A stretch of DNA of 33,296 nt from contig CAJTVT010000004.1 in NCBI GenBank assembly GCA_910580015.1, positions 1 to 33,296 on the forward strand, written 5' to 3'. The stretch's first letter is position 1. The number at the start of each line of letters is the position of its first letter. The notes under the pieces are model-generated. The model did no database searches. It was not told the DNA's origin and worked only from the letters and a program-made list of their open reading frames with translations. Both the position numbers and the translations under genes were made by a program. Positions 24,189 through 31,749 of this stretch are shown piece by piece. The stretch comes from an uncultured Lachnospiraceae bacterium. GTDB taxonomy: Bacteria > Bacillota > Clostridia > Lachnospirales > Lachnospiraceae.

Positions 24189-26105
24189 ATGCAGAAGACT
24201 TTTATCCGTTATACTTTTGCCATTATGACAGCGGCTGTTTTTCTGATTTTTATTATCAATTGCCTCTTTACAATGCATAATCTGAATACACAGCAGTACA
24301 ATACGTTTTATGCCAAGTCCAAACAAGTGATACATACCCTGGAAAATAACAAGATGGAATTGTCTATGCTGAAAAAGAATTTAGATGAAGATTATCTTAC
24401 CAGGGCAAGGGCCGCGGCCTATGTGTTGGACCGGCAGAAAGAAGTGTCTATGGATGTGGAACAGATGCAGTATCTGGCAGAGCTATTGAATGTGGATGAA
24501 CTTCATTTGATTGATGAAAATGGAATTATTATCTCAGCTTCTGTTTCTGAATATGTCGGTTTTGATATGGACTCTCATATGCAGACACGAGAATTTTTGT
24601 CGATTCTGGAAAGTGAAGATGAGGATGCTTTTCTGATCCAAGAAGCACAACCCAATGCCGCGGAGGGCAGAGTGATGCAGTATGTGGGTGTTGCAAGAAT
24701 TGGACAGAAGGGGGTGGTACAAGTAGGATTTAAGCCTACCAGGCAGATGGAGGCCCAGTCAAGAAATACCTACGAATATATTTTTTCAAAGTTTCCAACA
24801 GATGTTGGGGAAGAGCTCTTTGCAGTACACCATACGACAGGAGAAATATTAGGACATTCTGCTGGAATAGAGCAAGATTTTAGTATGGAATATTGTCAAT
24901 TAGATAAATTGTTGGAATGTAGGGATGGTGCATATAAAAGGGGAGAAGATGGAAGATGGATGTATGTGTTTGTTCAGGAATATAATGATATCTTGATCTG
25001 CGCAGCGCTACCTTTTGATAGTCTGCTGAACAAGTTGTTGGAAAATGTTTTCAGCACACTTTTGTACTTATTGACCATTGAGGCGATTGTGATTTTGCTG
25101 CTAAATTATCTTGTGAAACGCAAAGTGGTAGATGGGATCCATCATATTATGCAAAATCTTTCTGATATCACCAATGGAAATCTAGATACCAAAGTGACTG
25201 TGGGAGGAAACCGGGAATTTGAATCTTTGAGTAATGGCATCAATACCATGGTAAAAAGCATTGTAAGTATTTCCAACCGACTCTCTGCTATTATTGATAT
25301 CAGTGGGATTCCACTTGCTGCATTTGAATATGAGCTTGGGGTGGACCATGTATTTGTTACGTCTGGCTTAAGGACATTGCTGGATCTGCAAGATCAGGAG
25401 GCGGAGGCGCTTTACCGAGATTCTAAACAGTTTGGTGCGTATATTGAGGAGATAACGGCAAAGCCAATGGAAGGTGAGGTTTGCATTTATCAGATAGATG
25501 AATCCAAATATGTCCGAATCCATATGTCCCAGAGCCAAGAAAAACATTTGGGTGTTGTCATAGATGCCAGCAGAGATATTTTGGAGAAGAAACGGATTTT
25601 GTATGAGAATACCCACGATCCACTGACGGGATTGTATAAATATCCTCATTTCAAACAACTTGCAACAGAGAAGATACAAAATATGGCTGACAGGTCCGTG
25701 TGTGCTGTTGTAATGATGGATCTGGATTTCTTTAAAACAGTCAATGATACCTATGGTCATGATGTTGGGGATCGATATCTCCAATCTTTTGCAAATGTAC
25801 TTCAGTCAATGCCAGAAGAACATTTTCTGACGGCAAGACGTGCCGGTGATGAATTTTGCATGATGCTGTTTGGATGTGAAGATGCATCCCAGGTCAAAGA
25901 GTTGCTGCAAGAATTTTATGAGATTTTGGAAGAACAGAGAGTTGCATTTTCCGCAGAACATGCAGGAAAAATAAAAGTTTCCAGTGGGTTTGTGTTGGTG
26001 AAGAAAACAACAGACAGTGTTGAAGAATTGTTAAATCATGCGGATGAAGCTCTTTACTATGTAAAACGAAATAACAGGGGGAATTATGGGGAATACGGGA
26101 CATAA
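24189..26105 (+). CDS. Membrane diguanylate cyclase (Cache-like sensor, HAMP, PAS-like, GGDEF)
   Basis: The 638-residue product has a transmembrane helix at about 9-30, a ~255-residue extracellular sensor with Cache-like features (YLTRARAAAYVLDRQ...ELHLIDENGIIISAS), a second helix near 290-311, and a HAMP segment (about 312-365: MQNLSDITNGNLDTKV). A PAS-like region and then a GGDEF domain from THDPLTGLY (about 475) follow. The core motif reads RRAGDEF near 550, with Ala for the first Gly. FFKTVNDTYGHDVGDRYL is intact. The RxxD inhibitory site is not visible upstream of the motif. It would make cyclic di-GMP from GTP in response to an external ligand. GGAGG at 24175-24179 supports ATG 24189. 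It follows the kinase gene by 103 bp and could share its transcript. Confidence 0.88.
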   Translation: MQKTFIRYTFAIMTAAVFLIFIINCLFTMHNLNTQQYNTFYAKSKQVIHTLENNKMELSMLKKNLDEDYLTRARAAAYVLDRQKEVSMDVEQMQYLAELLNVDELHLIDENGIIISASVSEYVGFDMDSHMQTREFLSILESEDEDAFLIQEAQPNAAEGRVMQYVGVARIGQKGVVQVGFKPTRQMEAQSRNTYEYIFSKFPTDVGEELFAVHHTTGEILGHSAGIEQDFSMEYCQLDKLLECRDGAYKRGEDGRWMYVFVQEYNDILICAALPFDSLLNKLLENVFSTLLYLLTIEAIVILLLNYLVKRKVVDGIHHIMQNLSDITNGNLDTKVTVGGNREFESLSNGINTMVKSIVSISNRLSAIIDISGIPLAAFEYELGVDHVFVTSGLRTLLDLQDQEAEALYRDSKQFGAYIEEITAKPMEGEVCIYQIDESKYVRIHMSQSQEKHLGVVIDASRDILEKKRILYENTHDPLTGLYKYPHFKQLATEKIQNMADRSVCAVVMMDLDFFKTVNDTYGHDVGDRYLQSFANVLQSMPEEHFLTARRAGDEFCMMLFGCEDASQVKELLQEFYEILEEQRVAFSAEHAGKIKVSSGFVLVKKTTDSVEELLNHADEALYYVKRNNRGNYGEYGT

Positions 26106-26134
26106 ATGATTGAAGACACAGGTGAGAAGTATAA

Positions 26135-26169
26135 TGCATAAATAAGCAATAAATATGCATAAATATTCA
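26135..26169 (+). promoter_or_regulatory. Pair of ArgR-type operator boxes upstream of argC
   Basis: TGCATAAATAAGCA (26135-26148) and TGCATAAATATTCA (26156-26169) both fit the ArgR half-site logic TGNAT-4-ATNCA. Box 2 is close to consensus and box 1 has one weaker half. Their starts are 21 bp apart, the usual geometry for a hexameric ArgR bound to two boxes. Confidence 0.78.
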
Positions 26170-26187
26170 AAAAGTAGAAAAAAAGTC

Positions 26188-26244
26188 TTTACGAATGGGG
26201 AAAGATATATTACTATAATAGTCAGTGATAAATTGTCACTGGCT
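26188..26244 (+). promoter_or_regulatory. arg operon promoter region and leader hairpin
   Basis: A TATAAT lies at 26214-26219. The best -35 with a normal spacer is TTTACG (26188-26193) paired with TACTAT (26211-26216, 17 nt), so the exact hexamers are uncertain. The early transcript can fold AGTCAGTGA (26220-26228) with TCACTGGCT (26236-26244), 9 bp with one G-U. It lacks a T run and is not a terminator. Confidence 0.5.
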
Positions 26245-26285
26245 ATTTATGATCGGGTATTGAAAAAGAAAGTGAGGAAACGAGA

Positions 26286-27353
26286 ATGATAAAGGCAGGG
26301 ATAATCGGTGCAACTGGATATGCAGGCGCTGAGTTGGTAAGGCTGCTGCTTGGACATAAAGAAGTAGAGATTGTGTGGTATGGTTCCAGAAGTTATATAG
26401 ATGAAAAGTACGCCAAGGTATATGGAAATATGTTTCAGCTTGTGGAGGATGTTTGTCTGGATGATAAGATAGAAGCGTTGGCGAAACAGGCGGACGTGAT
26501 TTTTACTGCGACCCCTCAGGGATTTCTTGCAGGAGTGTTGACAGAGGAGATATTACAGAATGCCAAGGTGGTAGATTTAAGTGCAGATTACCGTTTGAAG
26601 GATGTTGGAATTTATGAAAAATGGTATCAGATTGAGCATAAAAGTCCTCAGTTTCTTGCAGAGGCTGTGTATGGCTTATGTGAAGTGAATCGTGACGAAG
26701 TAAAACAGGCAAGACTGGTGGCAAATCCTGGCTGCTATACCACTTGTTCTATCTTGACGGCATACCCTCTGGTGAAAGAGGGATTGGTGGCTCCGAACAC
26801 GTTGATTGTGGATGCAAAATCAGGAACCTCTGGTGCTGGGAGAGGGGCAAAATTGCCGAATTTATTCTGTGAAGTCAATGAAAATATGAAAGCATATGGA
26901 GTAGCAAGCCACAGGCATACGCCGGAGATTGAAGAGCAGTTAAGCTATGCAGCAGGAGAAGCTATTACGATCAATTTTACACCTCATTTGGTTCCCATGA
27001 ATCGAGGCATCCTTGCCACGGAATATGCGTCTTTAAAGAAAGTAAAACAACCAGACGGAACATTTGCTTTTCCTTCTTATGAGCAGGTGAAAGCTGTCTA
27101 TGATAAATATTATGAGAAAGAGTATTTTGTCCGGGTATTGGAGCAGGGAGTTTTTCCTGAGACAAAATGGGTAGAAGGCAGTAATTTTGTGGATATTGGA
27201 TTTCAGATTGACGAGCGCACGGGAAGAATTATTATGATGGGTGCGATTGATAACCTGGTGAAAGGGGCAGCAGGACAGGCGGTGCAGAATATGAATCTGC
27301 TGTTTGGATTTCCGGAAACGGAAGGTCTGAAGCTTGTTCCCATGTTCCCATAG
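26286..27353 (+). CDS. argC: N-acetyl-gamma-glutamyl-phosphate reductase
   Basis: This NADPH-dependent enzyme reduces N-acetylglutamyl-5-phosphate to the semialdehyde in ornithine and arginine synthesis. The product is 355 residues. It has the Rossmann motif GIIGATGYAGAELVRLL, TATPQGF, LSADYRL, the active-site Cys150 in VANPGCYTTCS, and DAKSGTSGAGRGAK. HLVPMNRGILAT and the NLVKGAAGQAVQNMN tail complete the fold. It is the first gene of the arg operon, directly downstream of the ArgR-type boxes. Confidence 0.97.
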   Translation: MIKAGIIGATGYAGAELVRLLLGHKEVEIVWYGSRSYIDEKYAKVYGNMFQLVEDVCLDDKIEALAKQADVIFTATPQGFLAGVLTEEILQNAKVVDLSADYRLKDVGIYEKWYQIEHKSPQFLAEAVYGLCEVNRDEVKQARLVANPGCYTTCSILTAYPLVKEGLVAPNTLIVDAKSGTSGAGRGAKLPNLFCEVNENMKAYGVASHRHTPEIEEQLSYAAGEAITINFTPHLVPMNRGILATEYASLKKVKQPDGTFAFPSYEQVKAVYDKYYEKEYFVRVLEQGVFPETKWVEGSNFVDIGFQIDERTGRIIMMGAIDNLVKGAAGQAVQNMNLLFGFPETEGLKLVPMFP

Positions 27354-27407
27354 TGATACAAGAAGAAATTCCCTCATGTAATAGAGAGACAGAGGAGAAC
27401 GTAAGAT

Positions 27408-27884
27408 ATGGAAGCAATAAGAGAGAAATTCATTGTTCCAACCACAGTCCGAGCAATGACAGAAGAGGATTATGATCAGGTATATCATCTGTGGAAGACG
27501 ATCAAAGGGTTTGGCATTCGAAGTGTGGATGATTCCAGAGATGGTATCCGCCGTTTTTTGCAGCGGAATCCGACTACGAGCATGGTGGCGGAGGCAGATG
27601 ATCAGATCGTAGGAGCCATTCTCTGTGGGCATGATGGCAGGCGAGGATGTTTTTATCATGTATGTGTCCGGGAGGACTACAGACAGCAGGGGATCGGCAA
27701 GGCAATGGCGGTATCGGCAATGCGGGCTTTACAGAAGGAACAGATCAATAAGGTGTGCCTGATTGCTTTTAAAAAGAATGAAGTGGGAAATTCTTTTTGG
27801 AAAAGCGTCGGGTGGACTTTTCGGGAAGATTTGAATTATTACGATTTTGTGTTGAATGATGCGAATATTACGACATTTCAATAG
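27408..27884 (+). CDS. GNAT-family N-acetyltransferase in the arg operon (candidate N-acetylglutamate synthase)
   Basis: The 158-residue soluble protein has the GNAT fold: TVRAMTEEDYDQVYHLW at the start, SMVAEADDQIVGAILCG (beta strands 2-4), FYHVCVREDYRQQGIGKAM (acetyl-CoA pyrophosphate loop, Q/RxxGxG/A) and NSFWKSVGWTFREDLNYYD at the end. It lies 54 bp after argC and 15 bp before argJ. Acetyl-CoA:glutamate acetyltransfer would prime the same pathway, so a short ArgA-like role is an attractive inference. GNAT substrates cannot be read from sequence, and protein-N-terminal or unrelated small-molecule acetylation remains possible. Confidence 0.85.
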   Translation: MEAIREKFIVPTTVRAMTEEDYDQVYHLWKTIKGFGIRSVDDSRDGIRRFLQRNPTTSMVAEADDQIVGAILCGHDGRRGCFYHVCVREDYRQQGIGKAMAVSAMRALQKEQINKVCLIAFKKNEVGNSFWKSVGWTFREDLNYYDFVLNDANITTFQ

Positions 27885-27899
27885 TGGAGGAAGAGGAAA

Positions 27900-29123
27900 A
27901 TGGAAGTGATTACAGGCGGCGTCACAGCGGCAAAGGGGTTTTTAGCTGCTGCTACCGAAGCAGGGATTAAGTATAAGGACAGAAAAGATATGGCGCTGAT
28001 TGTGAGCCAGGTTCCGGCAGTTTGTGCTGGGACTTTTACCAGCAATGTGGTCAAAGCGGCTCCGGTCAAATGGGATCAGCGTGTGGTATCAGAGGAAGCA
28101 TGTGCGCAGGCAATCGTGATTAATGCAGGAATTGCAAATGCATGTACTGGGGCAGAAGGGATGGGATATTGCAAACAGACGGCCGAGAGCGTGGAGCGTG
28201 TGTTAGAGATCCCAGCAAATCAGGTGTTGGTTGCCTCCACAGGCGTGATTGGGATGCAGCTTCCTATGGAAAAACTGGATTTAGGGATTGAGGCTATGGC
28301 GCCAAATCTTAGTGATTCCATAGAAAATGGGACGGAGGCGGCATGTGCCATCATGACCACCGACACCAAATATAAAGAGGCGGCAGTGACCTTTGAGGTG
28401 GATGGAAAGACAGTTACAGTGGGAGGTATGTGCAAAGGGTCTGGTATGATTCATCCTAATATGTGCACAATGTTAAGTTTTGTGACCACAGATCTTGTCA
28501 TCTCCAAAGAGATGTTGCAAGAAGCGCTTTGTGAGAATGTGAAGGACACTTATAACATGATCTCTGTGGATGGAGATACCTCAACGAATGATACAGTATT
28601 ACTGCTGGCAAATGGCATGGCTGGCAATCCGAAAATTACAAAAAAAGATGAGAATTACAAGAAATTTATAGAAGCTTTGAATTATGTAAATACCACCTTG
28701 GCAAAGAAAATGGCGGGAGACGGCGAGGGAGCCACTGCACTTTTTGAGACGAAAGTGATCCATGCAGACACGAAAGAACATGCAAAACGTTTGGCGAAAT
28801 CTGTGATCTGCTCTTCTTTGACCAAAGCTGCAATTTTTGGGCATGACGCCAATTGGGGTAGGATTCTCTGTGCTCTTGGGTATTCTGGAGTGATGTTTGA
28901 CCCAGAGAAAATGGAATTGTTTTTCCAAGGCAAATCTGGCCAGATTCAGATTTACAAGGATGGGATTGCAGTGGACTACAGCGAGGAGGAGGCCACCAAG
29001 ATTTTATCCGAGGAAGAGGTCACTGTCCTTGTGGATATGAAAATGGGAGAGGCAGAGGCAACGGCGTGGGGCTGTGATTTGACGTATGATTATGTAAAAA
29101 TTAACGCAGATTACCGTTCTTAA
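27900..29123 (+). CDS. argJ: Ornithine acetyltransferase / N-acetylglutamate synthase (ArgJ)
   Basis: ArgJ moves the acetyl group from N-acetylornithine to glutamate; some members also use acetyl-CoA. The 407-residue precursor normally cleaves itself before a conserved Thr that then acts as nucleophile. Here the site is KGSGMIHPNMCTMLSF, giving cleavage between Cys189 and Thr190; most family members I know have Ala at the first position. Other blocks are GTFTSNVVKAAPV, NAGIANACTGAEG, STGVIGMQLPM, SVDGDTSTNDT, AGDGEGATALFE and HDANWGRILCALGYSG. Whether it is bifunctional cannot be read from sequence. It follows the GNAT gene by 15 bp and has GGAGG upstream. Confidence 0.97.
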   Translation: MEVITGGVTAAKGFLAAATEAGIKYKDRKDMALIVSQVPAVCAGTFTSNVVKAAPVKWDQRVVSEEACAQAIVINAGIANACTGAEGMGYCKQTAESVERVLEIPANQVLVASTGVIGMQLPMEKLDLGIEAMAPNLSDSIENGTEAACAIMTTDTKYKEAAVTFEVDGKTVTVGGMCKGSGMIHPNMCTMLSFVTTDLVISKEMLQEALCENVKDTYNMISVDGDTSTNDTVLLLANGMAGNPKITKKDENYKKFIEALNYVNTTLAKKMAGDGEGATALFETKVIHADTKEHAKRLAKSVICSSLTKAAIFGHDANWGRILCALGYSGVMFDPEKMELFFQGKSGQIQIYKDGIAVDYSEEEATKILSEEEVTVLVDMKMGEAEATAWGCDLTYDYVKINADYRS

Positions 29124-29149
29124 CAATGAAGTGAAAAGAGGATGATACA

Positions 29150-30070
29150 ATGGAAGAAAAAGAAATGCAGAAAATATTACAGAAAGCAGAGGTACTGATT
29201 GAGGCACTGCCTTATATCCAACGTTTTAACCGAAAGATTATCGTGGTAAAATATGGCGGTAGTGCCATGGTGGATGACGAATTAAAGAGAAATGTCATTG
29301 AGGATGTGACCTTATTAAAATTAGTGGGATTTAAGCCTATCATTGTCCACGGCGGTGGCAAGGAGATTAGCAAATGGGTTGGCAAAGTGGGCATGGAGCC
29401 CGAATTTGTCAATGGGCTGCGCAAAACGGATGCCCCCACTATGGAGCTGGCAGAGATGGTTCTTGGAAGAGTGAACAAATCTTTGGTGCAATTGGTGCAG
29501 CAGCTTGGGGTAAACGCTATCGGGATTAGCGGAAAAGATGGTGGCCTGCTAAAGGTGGAAAAGAAATATTCCAAAGGACAAGATATCGGTTATGTGGGAG
29601 AAATCAAGGAAGTAAATGCAAAGGTGCTGTACGATCTGCTGGAAAAAGATTTCTTGCCCATTGTATGCCCAGTAGGAATGGATGATACTTTCGAGACGTA
29701 TAATATCAATGCAGACGATGCGGCATGTGCCATTGCCAGGGCTGTCAATGCGGAGAAGCTTGCGTTTTTGACAGATGTGAAGGGCGTATATCAGGATCCA
29801 GAGGATAAGACATCTTTGATTTCTGAATTGTCTGTTTCTGAGGCTCACAAGCTGATTGAAGATGGAAATATCGGTGGTGGGATGTTGCCGAAGCTGAACA
29901 ACTGCATTGAAGCGATTGAGGATGGCGTATCAAGGGTGCATATTTTGGACGGGCGTATCCCCCATTGCCTGCTTCTTGAGATCTTTACCAACAAGGGAAT
30001 TGGAACTGCGATCTTGGGGGATCATGAAGAACGATTTTTTACAGCCGCAGAAATGGAAAAGGAGAATTAG
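29150..30070 (+). CDS. argB: N-acetylglutamate kinase, arginine-sensitive type
   Basis: This kinase phosphorylates N-acetylglutamate, the committed step of the acetyl-cycle route. The product is 306 residues. The N-terminal helix KAEVLIEALPYIQRFNRKIIVVKYGGSAM is the extension that lets arginine-inhibited kinases form hexamers. KYGGSAM, IVHGGGKEI, FVNGLRKTD, GISGKDGG, YNINADDAA, LTDVKGVY and GGGMLPKL give the amino-acid-kinase core. Feedback inhibition by arginine is therefore predicted, matching the presence of an ArgJ cycle. It starts 26 bp after argJ and ends 1 nt before argD. Confidence 0.96.
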   Translation: MEEKEMQKILQKAEVLIEALPYIQRFNRKIIVVKYGGSAMVDDELKRNVIEDVTLLKLVGFKPIIVHGGGKEISKWVGKVGMEPEFVNGLRKTDAPTMELAEMVLGRVNKSLVQLVQQLGVNAIGISGKDGGLLKVEKKYSKGQDIGYVGEIKEVNAKVLYDLLEKDFLPIVCPVGMDDTFETYNINADDAACAIARAVNAEKLAFLTDVKGVYQDPEDKTSLISELSVSEAHKLIEDGNIGGGMLPKLNNCIEAIEDGVSRVHILDGRIPHCLLLEIFTNKGIGTAILGDHEERFFTAAEMEKEN

Positions 30071-30071
30071 G

Positions 30072-31262
30072 ATGGAAGCAGAAAATTTAATGCAACAGGC
30101 AGAAAATCATATGCTGCATGTGTACAACCGTTATCCGGTGGTGTTAGACCATGGAGAAGGAGTGTACCTTTATGATACAGAAGGAAACAAGTATCTAGAT
30201 TTTGCGGCGGGAATTGCTGTACATGCGCTTGGATATGGAAATGAGGAATATAACCAGGCGTTAAAAGCACAGATCGACAAGTTGATGCATACATCCAATT
30301 TGTACTATAATCAGCCGACAATCGAGGCAGCAGAAAAACTCTGCACAGCAAGTGAGATGGATCGTGCTTTTTTTACCAACAGCGGAACCGAGGCAATTGA
30401 GGGTGCAATTAAGGCGGCAAAAAAATACGCCTATGAAAAAGACGGCTGCACCGATCATGAGATCATTGCGATGAATCATTCTTTCCATGGTAGAAGCTTG
30501 GGTGCCCTTGCAGTTACTGGGAACGCTCATTACAGAGAGCCGTTTGAACCGCTGCCTGGGATTGTCAAGTTTGCAGATTACAATGATTTGGAAAGTGTGA
30601 AATCTCAGGTCAATGAGAAAACTTGTGCGATCATTCTGGAGACGATCCAGGGAGAGGGCGGCATTTTTCCAGCAGAGAAAGGATTTCTGGAGGGAATCCG
30701 AAGGATCTGTGATGAGAAGGATATTCTGCTGATTTTGGATGAGATTCAGTGTGGAATGGGGCGGACTGGAACGATGTTTGCCTGGCAAGGATATGGAGTG
30801 AAGCCGGATATTATGACCTGTGCGAAAGCACTGGGATGTGGAGTTCCCGTAGGGGCCTTTGTGATGACGGAGCGTGTGGCAGCTTCCTCTTTAAAACCTG
30901 GAGATCATGGCACCACCTATGGCGGTAATCCTTTTGCGGGGGCGGCAGTCAGCAAGGTCTTAACTATTTTTCAGAAAAAAAAGCTTACAGAGCATGTGAA
31001 AGAGATCGGCGCTTATCTGGAAGAACGATTGGAGCAAATGAAAGATCAATATGAATGCATTCGTGCCCGAAGAGGCATCGGATTGCTCCAGGGACTAGAG
31101 CTTACGATTCCTGTGGGAGAGATCAGTAACAAAGCCTTGGCCCAGGGACTACTTGTGATAACAGCAGGAAATAATGTGCTGCGGTTTGTGCCGCCTCTGG
31201 TGATTGAGCGGGAGCATGTGGACGAGATGATTGACAAATTGGGGATGGCCCTTAAGGGATAG
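30072..31262 (+). CDS. argD: Acetylornithine aminotransferase
   Basis: This PLP-dependent class III aminotransferase makes N-acetylornithine from the ArgC product and glutamate. The product is 396 residues. It shows YDTEGNKYLDFAAGIAVHALGY, FFTNSGTEAIEGAIKAAKKYA, FHGRSLGALAVTG, ILDEIQCGMGRTG and MTCAKALGCGVPVGAF, with the PLP lysine near residue 252. GTTYGGNPFAGAAVSKVL follows. The start at 30072 lies 1 nt after argB and uses a ribosome binding site inside the end of argB, which suggests translational coupling. An upstream in-frame ATG at 29907 lies inside argB and is not the start. Confidence 0.96.
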   Translation: MEAENLMQQAENHMLHVYNRYPVVLDHGEGVYLYDTEGNKYLDFAAGIAVHALGYGNEEYNQALKAQIDKLMHTSNLYYNQPTIEAAEKLCTASEMDRAFFTNSGTEAIEGAIKAAKKYAYEKDGCTDHEIIAMNHSFHGRSLGALAVTGNAHYREPFEPLPGIVKFADYNDLESVKSQVNEKTCAIILETIQGEGGIFPAEKGFLEGIRRICDEKDILLILDEIQCGMGRTGTMFAWQGYGVKPDIMTCAKALGCGVPVGAFVMTERVAASSLKPGDHGTTYGGNPFAGAAVSKVLTIFQKKKLTEHVKEIGAYLEERLEQMKDQYECIRARRGIGLLQGLELTIPVGEISNKALAQGLLVITAGNNVLRFVPPLVIEREHVDEMIDKLGMALKG

Positions 31263-31366
31263 CGGGAAGAGGTTTGTAATTTAGCCATTATTGAGTATGT
31301 GGAAACTCATGAACCCAAAGAGCAGGAATAGTAATTATATGATGGCAGATTTTTTAAATTCTAGTG

Positions 31367-31404
31367 TAACCCAGACGAAATACCATGATGTTTTGCCTGG
31401 GTTA
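31367..31404 (+). terminator. Possible weak terminator after argD
   Basis: TAACCCAG (31367-31374) pairs with CTGGGTTA (31397-31404), extended inside by CGAAA with TTTTG after one mismatch; the loop is 10 nt. No T run follows, so function as a terminator is doubtful. Confidence 0.35.
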
Positions 31405-31517
31405 TATGATTGAAAAAATTTCTTGTTTATCTAAAATTTAGATAATACAAAATAGATAAAATATACACAAATTTTTTTGGAAAAATTGTGAAATATTTTT
31501 ATTTCATTAATGCTTTT

Positions 31518-31547
31518 TTGTGGATAAAAAGTGTTATAATATATATA
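31518..31547 (+). promoter_or_regulatory. Predicted promoter for the TPR gene
   Basis: TTGTGG (31518-31523), an 18-nt spacer and TATAAT (31542-31547). A second TATAAT lies 7 bp upstream at 31535-31540. The inverted pair at 31545-31588 overlaps the start-site region and could be an operator. Confidence 0.5.
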
Positions 31548-31667
31548 ATGTACAAAAAATATATGGTTTAGTTAAAAATTTGTACATTAATGGAAGTTTA
31601 TTGGAATGTATTCCATGGAGGGGAGTGAGAGAATTTTGCGATTCAGAAAGTGTCGTGTTTCCTATTA

Positions 31668-31737
31668 CCATAAACAATAAACAATAAACAACATTTATGC
31701 ATATGATATAAAAGGTTGTTTATTGTGTTGTTTATGG
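31668..31737 (+). repeat. Inverted repeat with 7-bp tandem units ending at the ribosome binding site
   Basis: The left arm (31668-31692) contains three TAAACAA tandem units. The right arm (31715-31737) is largely complementary (GTTGTTTATTG then TTGTTTATGG). The loop is 22 nt. The right arm ends at bases 31736-31737, the first bases of the GGGAG ribosome binding site. Confidence 0.65.
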
Positions 31738-31749
31738 GAGATAGCAAAC

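Larger units (their letters stand above)
31263..31749 (+). other. 487-bp AT-rich structured intergenic region before the TPR gene
   Basis: It holds a stem TAACCCAG...CTGGGTTA (31367-31404) without a T run, possibly a weak argD terminator, and a predicted promoter (31518-31547). Inverted arms AATGTACAAA (31545-31554) and TTTGTACATT (31579-31588) follow, then a palindrome TGGAATGTATTCCA (31602-31615), and finally the repeat hairpin at 31668-31737. No convincing coding region is present. Confidence 0.6.
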
